A DNA stretch of 63,240 nt from positions 1-63,240 of the forward strand of contig NZ_JAHGUP010000041.1 in the NCBI RefSeq assembly GCF_001989995.2, given 5' to 3'. The stretch is from Vibrio anguillarum. Its GTDB lineage: Bacteria; Pseudomonadota; Gammaproteobacteria; Enterobacterales; Vibrionaceae. Shown here in pieces: positions 27,423 to 36,756 of this stretch. Under the pieces are notes generated by a model. It was not told where the DNA came from. It searched no databases and saw only the letters and a list, made by a program, of their open reading frames with translations. The number at the start of each line of letters is the position of its first letter. The stretch's first letter is position 1. A program made the translations under genes and the position numbers.

Positions 27423-28670
27423 ATGAAATTTAAGACCTTAGTGCTATCAAGCGCCGTGGCTTTAGGATTTTCTTCGCTTACATATGCTGCCGACCACACC
27501 ATCCGTTTAGACGGTTTCCCCGACTTTGATAGCAGTTTGAAAGTCTTATTGCCGGACTTTGAACAAAAGAGTGGTATCAAGGTTGACTATTTAATGAATA
27601 ACCACGGCGACCACCACACCAAGCTGACGACGAACCTCGCCACAGGATCCGGAGCGGGGGATGTGATTGTGGTTGATGTAGAGAAAATTGGTCCCTTTGT
27701 TGCCTCCGGTGGCTTAGTCAATTTGTCGGAAAAATATGGCGCGGACAAATTCCAAGACCGTTTCGCACCTTATGCTTGGGCACAAGGTAAGGGTGGTGAT
27801 GGCCATATGTACGGCATTCCTGTCGACCTTGGCCCAGGCGTGATGTACTACCGAACCGATGTGTTTGAAAAGGCGGGGATTGACATCAATCAAGCGATAA
27901 AAGATTGGGACTCCTACATCAAAGCCGGTGAAATATTGAAGAAACAAAACGTACAGCTGATTGCATCCGCCGCTGATGTAGCACAAGCGATCATTTTTAC
28001 CACGGTTCCTGACGGCGAAGGATTGTATTTTGATAGTAAGGGAAATTCAGTCGTCACTTCCGAACGTTTTGTACATGCATTTGAAGTGGCAAAAACGATT
28101 CGTGAAAAAGGGCTAGATGGCCGAATTTTGGCATGGTCTAACGAATGGTATGAAGGTTTCCGTAACGGTACTTTTGCCACTCAGCTTTCTGGTGCGTGGT
28201 TACTCGGACATCTGAAAAACTGGATTGCGCCAGATACAGCCGGCAAATGGGCCGTATCAAACCTTCCTGATGGTATTTACGGCAGTTGGGGCGGTTCATT
28301 TCTCTCAATCCCTACTCAATCAAAACATCAAGATGACGCGTGGAAGCTGATTGAGTACATGACAACCAACCGTGATGTGCAGCTTAAAGCGTTCGAAACG
28401 ATTGCCGCGTTCCCCTCTAATGTCACGACTTACGATGACCCAATGTTCAAGGAAGAAATTGAATTTCTAGGTGGCCAAAAAGCGCGGTTGTTGTTTGCGA
28501 ATGTGGCAAAAAACATCAAACCAGTCGCGCCTGCGAAAGGCGACCATGTGGCTCGTTCTATCATCTTAGAAAATGCACTGATGGAAGTGTTGGATGAAGG
28601 CAAAGACATCAAAGCCGCACTGAAAGATGCAGAACGTTTAATTCAGCGTCGTACCCGCAATATGCAATAG
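27423..28670 (+). CDS. Sugar ABC transporter, periplasmic binding protein
   Basis: The 415-aa product has a signal peptide (cleavage after TYA, residue 22) and a family-1 solute-binding fold (LLPDFEQKSGIKVDY, GSGAGDVIVVDVEKIG, AWLLGHLKNW, a GSWGGSFLSIPTQSKHQDDAWKLI region split across the hinge). It binds an oligosaccharide and passes it to the two permeases downstream. The gene is followed by a stable hairpin, as is common for binding-protein genes that need higher expression. Confidence 0.93.
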   Translation: MKFKTLVLSSAVALGFSSLTYAADHTIRLDGFPDFDSSLKVLLPDFEQKSGIKVDYLMNNHGDHHTKLTTNLATGSGAGDVIVVDVEKIGPFVASGGLVNLSEKYGADKFQDRFAPYAWAQGKGGDGHMYGIPVDLGPGVMYYRTDVFEKAGIDINQAIKDWDSYIKAGEILKKQNVQLIASAADVAQAIIFTTVPDGEGLYFDSKGNSVVTSERFVHAFEVAKTIREKGLDGRILAWSNEWYEGFRNGTFATQLSGAWLLGHLKNWIAPDTAGKWAVSNLPDGIYGSWGGSFLSIPTQSKHQDDAWKLIEYMTTNRDVQLKAFETIAAFPSNVTTYDDPMFKEEIEFLGGQKARLLFANVAKNIKPVAPAKGDHVARSIILENALMEVLDEGKDIKAALKDAERLIQRRTRNMQ

Positions 28671-28688
28671 CACTTTCATCATTAAAAA

Positions 28689-28713
28689 GAACCGCCAGCG
28701 GTGCTGGTGGTTC
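28689..28713 (+). promoter_or_regulatory. Intercistronic hairpin after the binding-protein gene
   Basis: GAACCGCCAGC and GCTGGTGGTTC form an 11-bp stem with one wobble and a 3-nt loop. No T-run follows, so readthrough into the permeases with stabilisation of upstream mRNA is likely. Confidence 0.65.
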
Positions 28714-28764
28714 ACTAAGCGTAAGTTATAGAAGGCATGATGTTATGCCTAAGAGGTCGTTATT

Positions 28765-29751
28765 ATGAATCACGTTACGAGCAACGCTGTGCAAGCGCCA
28801 TCGGGTCGACGTTTTTTTTCTCACCTGAGTTTGAAAGCGCTTACACCGTACGGGTTTCTATTGCCGTTTTTGATTATTTTTTCTGTTTTTGGAGTTTTTC
28901 CTCTCCTGTTTTCTGTCTATCTCTCTTTTCATGCGTGGAACCCAGTCGAAGGGGTTGCCGCCATGAATTATGTGGGATTTGATAACTACCAAGTTGCATT
29001 GACCGACCCTTGGTTGTGGCGTTCATTAAGCAATACATTGTGGTTGGCGATAACCTCGGGCGTCGCTCAACATTTAGTGGCTATTCCAGTGGCCTATATT
29101 TTGGTTTCATTGGGCGATCGGCTGCGTCATTGGCTGACATCCGCTTATTTTTTGCCATTCATTACCTCAACGGTGGCGGCGTCGCTCATCTTCTTCAATA
29201 TGTATTCACCCAATTCGGGCATCATCAACCAAAGCTTAACGGTTTTAGCTGATAGCAGTGTCTTTGGCTGGGCATTTTCTTGGCTTAATGACTATCAACC
29301 TATCCGTTGGTTAGATGATGCCAACATGATCAAACCCTCGATTGCCATCATGGTTTTTTGGAAATACACCGGTTTTAACATCGTGTTGTACACCACAGGT
29401 TTAATGACCATTCCCAAAGAAATTTTAGAAGCCGCGCGGATGGATGGCGCTAACGCTTTTCGCCGTTTTTGGAATATCTCACTGCCGATGATTCGCCCTT
29501 TCGTTTTCTTTGCCGTCACCATGACCATCATTGGCAACTTACAACTGTTTGAAGAACCGTTTGTATTAACGCGCGGCACCGGAGGCGTAGGCCAAGCAGG
29601 CTTAACCATCTCAATGTATCTCTACAAAGTGGGTTGGGAGTGGCTAGAGATGGGCACGGCATCCGCTATTTCTTGGCTGCTGTTTGCGCTGATTGCAACT
29701 TGTACTGCGATTCAGTTTTTCTTGTTTGGTAAAAAAGGGTTAGGGGAGTAA
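28765..29751 (+). CDS. Sugar ABC transporter permease (MalF type)
   Basis: The 328-aa inner-membrane protein has six main hydrophobic segments and the EAA loop EAARMDGANAFRRFWNISLPM, which docks to the ATPase. The N-terminal helix follows a short cytoplasmic tail. It pairs with the MalG-type permease four nucleotides downstream to form the channel. Family CUT1, oligosaccharide importers. Confidence 0.94.
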   Translation: MNHVTSNAVQAPSGRRFFSHLSLKALTPYGFLLPFLIIFSVFGVFPLLFSVYLSFHAWNPVEGVAAMNYVGFDNYQVALTDPWLWRSLSNTLWLAITSGVAQHLVAIPVAYILVSLGDRLRHWLTSAYFLPFITSTVAASLIFFNMYSPNSGIINQSLTVLADSSVFGWAFSWLNDYQPIRWLDDANMIKPSIAIMVFWKYTGFNIVLYTTGLMTIPKEILEAARMDGANAFRRFWNISLPMIRPFVFFAVTMTIIGNLQLFEEPFVLTRGTGGVGQAGLTISMYLYKVGWEWLEMGTASAISWLLFALIATCTAIQFFLFGKKGLGE

Positions 29752-29755
29752 TAGC

Positions 29756-30622
29756 ATGTCAATCCACGCTTTAAAACTCAGTGATCGCAGCATTGAACTC
29801 ATCACTAAAGTAATGATGGCGCTACTGGCGGTTGTATTGATTGTCTCGGCGTTGATCACAGTTTTCCCATTTTTGTGGTCGGCGCTGCTATCAACGCGCG
29901 ATCGTACGGAAATCTTCGGTTCAGGCATCAGCTTTGCCATTGGAGATAGTTTGGCCATTAACTATGCAAAGCTGTTGCAGATTATGCCGTTTTGGCAGGC
30001 GATGTTTAACTCTATCTACATTGCCTTTTTAGGCACCACTATCTCACTGTTGTTTTGCAGTATGGGCGGTTACGCGTTTGCTGTGTTTCAGTTCAAAGGT
30101 AAGAACGCGCTATTTGGCATGTTGGTGGCTTCCATGATGATCCCACCCGTCTTGAGCTTGATCCCCTATTTTATGATCGTGAAATTTCTGGGTTTGATGG
30201 ATAACCACATGGCAGTTTGGCTGCCGTTTACCACTACTCCGTTCGGGATTTTTCTAATGCGCCAACACGTGATGGCCTCTATTCCTAAAGAGTTATTAGA
30301 AGCGGCCAAACTCGATGGCGCGGGAGAGTTTCGTACTTACTGGAGCGTTGTTTTGCCGTTGATGAAACCAGCGTTGGCAACACTGGCGATTGTACAGTTT
30401 GTCTTTTTCTGGAACAGCTTTATGAATCCGTTAGTGGTGCTCACATCGCCAGAAAACTACGTCATTACTCAGGCGTTACGTAGCGTGCAAGGCATTCCAA
30501 ATACGCCTTGGGGTGCGGTGATGCTTGGCACCACCATTTCTATATTGCCGCTGGTGACTATCTATCTCTTTGCGTCCAAACAGATGATAAGCGGCTTAAC
30601 ATCCGGTGCAGTAAAAGGCTGA
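29756..30622 (+). CDS. Sugar ABC transporter permease (MalG type)
   Basis: The 288-aa protein has six hydrophobic segments and an EAA loop (LLEAAKLDGAGEFRTYWSVV, then LPLMKPALATL). Its length and C-terminus (LTSGAVKG) are typical of CUT1 MalG-like permeases. It lies 4 nt after its partner permease and 80 nt before the ATPase. Confidence 0.94.
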   Translation: MSIHALKLSDRSIELITKVMMALLAVVLIVSALITVFPFLWSALLSTRDRTEIFGSGISFAIGDSLAINYAKLLQIMPFWQAMFNSIYIAFLGTTISLLFCSMGGYAFAVFQFKGKNALFGMLVASMMIPPVLSLIPYFMIVKFLGLMDNHMAVWLPFTTTPFGIFLMRQHVMASIPKELLEAAKLDGAGEFRTYWSVVLPLMKPALATLAIVQFVFFWNSFMNPLVVLTSPENYVITQALRSVQGIPNTPWGAVMLGTTISILPLVTIYLFASKQMISGLTSGAVKG

Positions 30623-30702
30623 TTAGCCTTCAATCCCTCATTTTAGTTACTCATGCTGGCGTGGTTTTGTTGAAAGAAGGCGCAGTGTGAAGGAGAAAAA
30701 TT

Positions 30703-31803
30703 ATGGCAAAAGTTGAATTTAAGAATATTAAGAAGTCGTTTGGTCATGTGGATGTTGTTAGGCATTTTGATTTCACGGTGAATGATGGTGAGTTTGTGGT
30801 ATTTCTTGGCCCATCGGGTTGCGGAAAATCAACCACATTACGCATGTTGGCGGGGCTGGAGTCGATTACTGCCGGTGATATTTACGTTGGTGACAAGTGG
30901 ATGAATAACGTAGATGCCAAAGATAGAGACTTAGCGATGGTGTTCCAAAGTTATGCGCTTTACCCACATATGAGCGTGTATGAAAACATCGCGTTCGCAT
31001 TGAAGTTAAAAGGCATGCCAAAAACTGAAATCGATAAGGAAGTGCGTAAAGCGGCAAAAATGTTAGAGCTTGATCCGCTCCTTGATCGTAAGCCTAAAGA
31101 GTTATCTGGCGGTCAACGCCAACGCGTGGCGATGGGGCGTGCCATGGTGCGTACGCCAAAAGTGTTCTTGTTTGATGAGCCACTTTCTAACTTAGATGCC
31201 AAACTTCGTGGTGTGATGCGCGAAGAGATCAAGCAGTTACATCGTCAGCTTAAAACCACCACTATTTATGTTACGCATGATCAAATTGAGGCCATGACGC
31301 TCGCTGATCGCATTGTGATCCTCAAAGATGGCTATGTTGCGCAAGTCGGTACGCCAACAGAGGTGTTTCAACGCCCGGCGAACAAATTTGTGGCGCAGTT
31401 TATTGGTAACCCTTCGATGAACATGCTTGATGCACAACTTATCCAGCAAGATGGCGAATGGCTTATCCAACTGGGTGACATCTTTATCCCGCTTCCCGAG
31501 CGATTTAAAGCGCATGCGTCTAAAAACCTCGCATTGCATGTCGGTATTCGCCCCACCGATATTCACTTACGCGCAGAACAAGTTAACCATGAACGCGTCT
31601 TGCCAATTGCCGTCACGCTCAAAGATAAAGAGTTGCTCGGTGCGAGTATTTTGTTGAAAACCCATGTTGCAGGCCAGCCTTTGATGGTGGAAACCCAAGC
31701 GGCAGAGGTAGAGGTAGAGGTGACGAAGGTTACACTCTATCTCGACCTAGATGCGATTCATATTTTTGATGCGCTGAGTGAAAACTCATTGGCCAGTTTT
31801 TAA
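30703..31803 (+). CDS. Sugar ABC transporter ATPase (MalK/UgpC type)
   Basis: The 366-aa ATPase has Walker [11 protein letters not shown]-loop [13 protein letters not shown], signature [15 protein letters not shown], Walker [13 protein letters not shown] and the switch His in [16 protein letters not shown]-terminal TOBE/regulatory extension follows (residues ~240-366). It energises the two permeases. A good GAAGGAG site precedes the start. The stop overlaps the GH3 start by one base (TAATG), so the two are coupled. Confidence 0.95.
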   Translation: MAKVEFKNIKKSFGHVDVVRHFDFTVNDGEFVVFLGPSGCGKSTTLRMLAGLESITAGDIYVGDKWMNNVDAKDRDLAMVFQSYALYPHMSVYENIAFALKLKGMPKTEIDKEVRKAAKMLELDPLLDRKPKELSGGQRQRVAMGRAMVRTPKVFLFDEPLSNLDAKLRGVMREEIKQLHRQLKTTTIYVTHDQIEAMTLADRIVILKDGYVAQVGTPTEVFQRPANKFVAQFIGNPSMNMLDAQLIQQDGEWLIQLGDIFIPLPERFKAHASKNLALHVGIRPTDIHLRAEQVNHERVLPIAVTLKDKELLGASILLKTHVAGQPLMVETQAAEVEVEVTKVTLYLDLDAIHIFDALSENSLASF

Positions 31804-34403
31804 TGGTGAACAAGACGATGACAATAATAAAGCAAGCCCCTTATTTCGACGTTTGGCCCAAAATAGAATCAGCAATCAAAGCTGACCCTGAAATTGAACA
31901 GCAAGTAGCAAGAATCGTCGGGTTGATGACCTTAGAAGAAAAAATTGGCCAGATTATCCAACCAGAAATCCGCGATATTACGCCGCAAGAAATCATCGAT
32001 TATAAGATTGGTACGGTACTCAATGGTGGTGGCTCTTGGCCAAACAGCAATAAACATGCACCAGCCAGTGAATGGGTAGCGAAAGCAGATGAATACTGGT
32101 TTGCCGCAGAAAAAGCTTATCAAGGTCGCCCATTTCATATTCCGTTTATGTGGGGGACTGACGCAGTACACGGCCACAATAACGTCTTTGGCGCAACCGT
32201 ATTTCCGCACAATATTGGGTTGGGGTGCGCGCGCAATCCTGCCTTAATTCGCAAAATTGGCCGTATTACCGCGCTGGAAATCGCCGCGACGGGTATTGAT
32301 TGGACCTTTGCACCAACCGTGGCCACCCCTCGTGATTTGCGTTGGGGGCGCTGTTATGAAGGTTACTCTGAAGACCCTGAAGTGACTTATGTTTATGCCA
32401 GCGAAATGGTCGCAGGTTTGCAAGGTGACGCCATTGACTTACAAGGTGAGCATCATGTGATCTCAAACGTCAAACATTGGGTGGGCGATGGCGGCACAGT
32501 GAATGGTGTTGATCGTGGCAGCAATACTTACAGTGAAGATCTGCTGCGTAACGTGCATGCCATGGGCTATTTCAGTGGCCTTAATGCCGGTGCGCAAGTG
32601 GTGATGTCTTCATTTAATTCGTGGGATAACCAAGCGAACTACGATCACGCGCCGCACATTTCAGGTGATTACAACCTCAAAATTCATGGCAGTAAGTATC
32701 TACTCACTGATGTTTTGAAAGATCAAATGGGCTTTGATGGATTAGTTGTAACCGATTGGCATGGTCATTCTGAAGTCAGTAAATGTACCGATGGTAATGC
32801 GACTTACGCTATCAATGCGGGTAACGATATTTTAATGATCCCTATTCGTGAGCATTGGCAATCAGCCTATCGTCAAGCGGTGAGCGATGCCAAAAGTGGA
32901 GTACTGAGCCAGAGCCGAATTGATGATGCTGTGACGCGTATTTTACGGGTGAAAATGCGCGCGGGTTTATGGAAAAAACCACATCCTTCAGCGCGAGCTT
33001 TGGCTGGTCAGCAGTCTTTGATTGGTTGCTCTGAACATCGTGCTATCGCTCGCCAAGCCGTTCAGCAATCGATGGTACTGTTGAAAAATAACAAGGGTAT
33101 TTTACCGCTCAAACGTGGGTGCAAGGTTGTTTTAACGGGCAGCGGTGCCAATGATTTGCAAAAGCAAGCGGGCGGGTGGAACCTCACTTGGCAAGGGGAT
33201 GAAAATAACTTAGCCGATTTCCCCGGATCCACCACAGTGAAAATGGCGTTAGAAGCCGAATTGGGCATAGATAATGTTTGCTACGATCCAGAATTAACAG
33301 GTGATTGGCAAGCGGGTGATATTGCGGTTGTGGTGTTTGGTGAAGATCCTTATTCTGAAATGATGGGTGATATCAAAGCGTGGCAATCTTTGGAGTTTTC
33401 AACCTTGAAACGTCGCTACCGAGCAGACAGCGAAAAAATCAAAGCATTTCATAAGCGCGGCGTAAAAGTGGTATCGATTTTCTTTAGCGGTCGTCCACTG
33501 TTTGTCAATGAAGAAATATCCTTGTCTGATGCTTTTGTTGCGGCATTTTTACCCGGCAGCGAAGGATGTGGCATTACTGATGTTTTAGTGGCTAAAGAGA
33601 ATGGTGAAGTTAATATCGACTTCTCTGGTACCTTGTCATTCAGCTGGCCCAATAAAAAGCGCAGCACCTGTGTGAACCGTATTCCTCCTCATATTCCCAA
33701 TTATGTCGTGCCTGAATGTGAGCAGTCTCCTGTTGGGGAACATGCTCCTTTATTTGAATACGGTTATGGGCTTAATTACGCTGAAAAAAAACAAACTCGA
33801 GATTTGGATAACCTTGATTTAGATATCGACTCAGAAGAAGCAAAATGGCAAGCAACACGTGCAGAGCATCTGTATGGCATTATGGCGACGATAGGCGATT
33901 ATCAACTTAAAGTGTCGGATGCTGAACATTGGATGGGCGTGGATGTCTCACGCAACAACGTGATGAAACTCGGTGCTGTCCGAACTAAGCCGTATAACTA
34001 CCAGCAGCAGCAAGATGCCGTTGAGGTAGACATTCTGGGGGGGGGAGCAATGGTTTATGCGCAAACGGGGCTAGGGCAAGCGGAAGATTTCAGCCATTAC
34101 GATAATGCGCATGGTGTGGTCAGTTTTGAGATTAAAGTGCTCAGAGCGGCAACAGAACCTGTTTATTTGTCACTGCAACGCGCCGTTGTTCCTGGGTGTT
34201 TGGGGGATATTGATAACGTGGTTAAAGTGGACGTCAGCCACTACTTTTCCACCATCAATGATAGCTTTACGCGCGTGAACATTGCTTGTTCACATTTCTC
34301 TGAGCAGGGATTAAGTTTTACTCATCTCGACACGCCCTTCTCATTATTTACTAATGGTGAGTGTCAATTTGTGATCGCCAATATATGTTGGGATACACAG
34401 TAA
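31803..34403 (+). CDS. GH3 beta-glucosidase (ExoP-like), apparently cytoplasmic
   Basis: The 866-aa enzyme contains the GH3 N-terminal barrel (LMTLEEKIGQIIQPE, WGTDAVHGHNNVFGATVFPHNIGL in family order, SNVKHWVGDGGT) with the predicted nucleophile Asp318 in VVTDWHGH. The C-terminal GH3 domain (VLLKNNKGILPLK) and an ExoP-type extra domain follow. It has no signal peptide, unlike many exo-beta-glucosidases of this group. With the ABC importer directly upstream, intracellular hydrolysis of imported beta-glucosides, cello- or laminari-oligosaccharides is the likely role. Linkage specificity cannot be read from sequence. Confidence 0.9.
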   Translation: MVNKTMTIIKQAPYFDVWPKIESAIKADPEIEQQVARIVGLMTLEEKIGQIIQPEIRDITPQEIIDYKIGTVLNGGGSWPNSNKHAPASEWVAKADEYWFAAEKAYQGRPFHIPFMWGTDAVHGHNNVFGATVFPHNIGLGCARNPALIRKIGRITALEIAATGIDWTFAPTVATPRDLRWGRCYEGYSEDPEVTYVYASEMVAGLQGDAIDLQGEHHVISNVKHWVGDGGTVNGVDRGSNTYSEDLLRNVHAMGYFSGLNAGAQVVMSSFNSWDNQANYDHAPHISGDYNLKIHGSKYLLTDVLKDQMGFDGLVVTDWHGHSEVSKCTDGNATYAINAGNDILMIPIREHWQSAYRQAVSDAKSGVLSQSRIDDAVTRILRVKMRAGLWKKPHPSARALAGQQSLIGCSEHRAIARQAVQQSMVLLKNNKGILPLKRGCKVVLTGSGANDLQKQAGGWNLTWQGDENNLADFPGSTTVKMALEAELGIDNVCYDPELTGDWQAGDIAVVVFGEDPYSEMMGDIKAWQSLEFSTLKRRYRADSEKIKAFHKRGVKVVSIFFSGRPLFVNEEISLSDAFVAAFLPGSEGCGITDVLVAKENGEVNIDFSGTLSFSWPNKKRSTCVNRIPPHIPNYVVPECEQSPVGEHAPLFEYGYGLNYAEKKQTRDLDNLDLDIDSEEAKWQATRAEHLYGIMATIGDYQLKVSDAEHWMGVDVSRNNVMKLGAVRTKPYNYQQQQDAVEVDILGGGAMVYAQTGLGQAEDFSHYDNAHGVVSFEIKVLRAATEPVYLSLQRAVVPGCLGDIDNVVKVDVSHYFSTINDSFTRVNIACSHFSEQGLSFTHLDTPFSLFTNGECQFVIANICWDTQ

Positions 34404-34416
34404 AAAGAAACGATAG

Positions 34417-34442
34417 ACTCCTTCTCCGTGTGGAGAAGGAGT
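34417..34442 (+). promoter_or_regulatory. Hairpin between GH3 and second LacI gene
   Basis: ACTCCTTCTCC and GGAGAAGGAGT form an 11-bp perfect stem with a 4-nt loop. No T-run follows. It lies 14 nt after the GH3 stop and 24 nt before the next start, so it may attenuate regulator expression. Confidence 0.65.
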
Positions 34443-34466
34443 GCTTCTAAAGGGCCAAACATCGCC

Positions 34467-35480
34467 ATGAGAAAATCAAAGAAAGCACCCACTGTTTATG
34501 ATGTCGCTAAGCTTGCCGAAGTTTCGGCAAGCACTGTCTCTCGTTTTTTGAATCGCACAACTTACGTATCGGATGAAAAAAGCCAAAATATTGAACGTGC
34601 AATTAAAACCCTTGGCTACAAACCTAGTTACCCAACCAGTCATCTAGGCAATAAGCGTTCGATGACTATTGGTGTATTAGTGCAGCACGCAGAGAGCCCT
34701 CACACCAGTCGAATTCTGAATGACATGGAGAAGGTATTAATGACCCAAGGGTATTCACTGGTGATTGCCACAGGTCAGTGGCAGAAAAACTTGGAAGCAC
34801 ATGCACTGGAGTATCTTGCTAGAAGCAATGTTGATGGAATGATCATAGTGACAGGCAGTTTAAAAAGCGATCAAATCCTCAAATATGCTCAATCGATTCC
34901 CATCATTGCTGTCGGCCACCAAATTGTTAGTAATAATGTACGTTGCATTAATGTGGACAATGTACTCGGTGGTTATATTGCCACCTTGCACCTATTGCAA
35001 TTAGGGCACGTGAACATTGCTCATATAAAAGGGCTCGCTAATCAGCCTGATTCAACCGCCCGTTTCACTGGCTACCAAAAAGCGCTTCGTGAAGCGGGAA
35101 TTAAGCCTATGCCTAAACTCATTAAACAAGGTGACTTTAGCTCTGAATGTGGGTATGAAAAGACGGTTGAACTGTTGCAGTCGAAAGTCCATTTCTCGGC
35201 TATTTTTGCTGCTAATGATCAAACGGCTTATGGTGCCATTAAGGCGTTAACTGACCACGGAGTGCGAGTGCCAGATGATGTTTCAGTGATTGGTTTTGAT
35301 GACTTACCTGTCTCTCAGTATTTCACTCCGGCCCTGACGACATTGCGCCAACCAATTGAAGAGATCGGTGCGGTGTGTGCGCATTCCATTCTCAACTTGC
35401 TCAGTGGTGAGAGGCACGATGCTAGGTTACCCCCTATCGATTTAATTGTGCGAGAGTCCACAAAGTCTATCTACCGTTAA
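34467..35480 (+). CDS. Second LacI-family regulator of the beta-glucoside locus
   Basis: The 337-aa regulator has an N-terminal HTH (APTVYDVAKLAEVSASTVSRFLNR) and a LacI sensor core (MTIGVLVQHAESPHTSRIL, FAANDQTAYGAIKAL, VIGFDDLPVSQYFTPALTTLRQP). The start at 34467 is chosen because the HTH begins just after it. A longer in-frame extension lacks support. Its HTH differs from that of the first regulator, so the two probably read different operators or ligands. Confidence 0.9.
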   Translation: MRKSKKAPTVYDVAKLAEVSASTVSRFLNRTTYVSDEKSQNIERAIKTLGYKPSYPTSHLGNKRSMTIGVLVQHAESPHTSRILNDMEKVLMTQGYSLVIATGQWQKNLEAHALEYLARSNVDGMIIVTGSLKSDQILKYAQSIPIIAVGHQIVSNNVRCINVDNVLGGYIATLHLLQLGHVNIAHIKGLANQPDSTARFTGYQKALREAGIKPMPKLIKQGDFSSECGYEKTVELLQSKVHFSAIFAANDQTAYGAIKALTDHGVRVPDDVSVIGFDDLPVSQYFTPALTTLRQPIEEIGAVCAHSILNLLSGERHDARLPPIDLIVRESTKSIYR

Positions 35481-35485
35481 TAAAA

Positions 35486-35508
35486 AGCCCTCGTTAGAGG
35501 GCTGTTTT
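35486..35508. terminator. Bidirectional terminator
   Basis: AGCCCTC and GAGGGCT form a 7-bp stem with loop GTTA. TTTT lies downstream on the plus strand and AAAAA upstream, so both the rightward LacI transcript and the leftward MBL transcript can end here. Confidence 0.88.
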
Positions 35509-35520
35509 ATCCGAGTGAAA

Positions 35521-36645
35521 TTAGTGATCGATCATATCAGCCAAAATCATGGCTGCGTGGGTTTCCACCACACCTGAATCGAAACCGTACATGTGGCTAT
35601 ACTTGTTCGCCATTGCGGTATGTACATTGTTAGTGATCTCATCTTGCCAGCGTTTGAACCAAACGAAGTGGTTTCCGTCACTTAAAACTGGAGTGTAGGG
35701 CGCGACTTCTAGCTGCTTGCCCACTTCAGTTCTGATGTCCGCAATATATTCCAGCAGATCTTTCACATCCTGTTTTGAACCGATATTGCCATGGCCGCCG
35801 TTAATAAAGTCCCACTGTTTGCTGAGTGGTGTGCTCAGAAGGCTTTGTAGATCCTCTTCGTAACCGTGGAAATGTTCTGCTCCCGCGAAATTATAAAACG
35901 GCAGTTGATCAGGGTTAATCATGTCTGCAAAATGCAGCACACGATCACTTGGGATGAGAATCATCGTGTTATCCGGTGTATGGCCAGAGCCTTCTGGTGC
36001 CATCATCTTTAGCTTCATTGAGCCAAATTTGACCGTTTGAGGTTTTTTTAAATCGTACACCTCATTTGGCGCTGGAACTTTAGGCGTTTTCACACCGTTT
36101 TCGCCCACTTCAGCGTGGTGGTTGATCTTGTCTGCAACGGTTTGACTAGCAATAACACGGACATTATCCACCTTTGGATAATTTTTCTTAATCAAGTCAA
36201 CCAGTTGGTTACCACCACCTACATGATCTAGGTGGTAGTGCGAATACATAATGGTAGTAATTGGTTTATTGGTGATGGATTTAACTCCTTTAAAAAGAGC
36301 ATCAATGCGGCCATCGCCTAGCGGATCAATCAACAATACTGAGTCTTCATTAACTACAACCGTAGCGTTGTAATAATTAACCCCGATCCAATAGGTATTT
36401 TTGCCCAATTTTTGAACGGTGGCTTTACTCTCATCAAATTGGCGCTCATACAGGTTATTGATTTTCTGTCCCAGTTTCAGAGACTGAGTGGCAGAGGGCT
36501 CAACTACGATTTTTGCTGTGTCTTGAACGGTTTCACCAGGAAAAAAAATCGCATGTTGGTTGTCGTGGTCATGGCCTTTCGCATTTACATTAAAAGTAAA
36601 CAGTGCAGCAGCAATAGGGGCTAAAGCTAGGGTGGATAGTTTCAT
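35521..36645 (-). CDS. Exported metallo-beta-lactamase-fold hydrolase
   Basis: The 374-aa product has a signal peptide (MKLSTLALAPIAAALFTFNVNA) and an intact metal motif HYHLDHVGG. Further ligands are visible in GSGHTPDNTMILIPSDRVLHFADM and near INGGHGNIGS. The gene lies divergent from a LysR regulator 111 bp away, the classic regulator/target arrangement. The substrate is unknown; class B-like hydrolases or quorum-signal lactonases are possible. The longer frame to 36693 is rejected because GGAG precedes the ATG at 36645. Confidence 0.87.
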   Translation of the reverse strand: MKLSTLALAPIAAALFTFNVNAKGHDHDNQHAIFFPGETVQDTAKIVVEPSATQSLKLGQKINNLYERQFDESKATVQKLGKNTYWIGVNYYNATVVVNEDSVLLIDPLGDGRIDALFKGVKSITNKPITTIMYSHYHLDHVGGGNQLVDLIKKNYPKVDNVRVIASQTVADKINHHAEVGENGVKTPKVPAPNEVYDLKKPQTVKFGSMKLKMMAPEGSGHTPDNTMILIPSDRVLHFADMINPDQLPFYNFAGAEHFHGYEEDLQSLLSTPLSKQWDFINGGHGNIGSKQDVKDLLEYIADIRTEVGKQLEVAPYTPVLSDGNHFVWFKRWQDEITNNVHTAMANKYSHMYGFDSGVVETHAAMILADMIDH

Positions 36646-36756
36646 TTTTATCTCCTCAATCAGGTGAGGAGAAGATAAATTAAAAACAAACATATCAAAA
36701 ATGCATGCTTGTTATAGTATATAGATCATTTACGCACGAAATTATTAGGTGATGGT

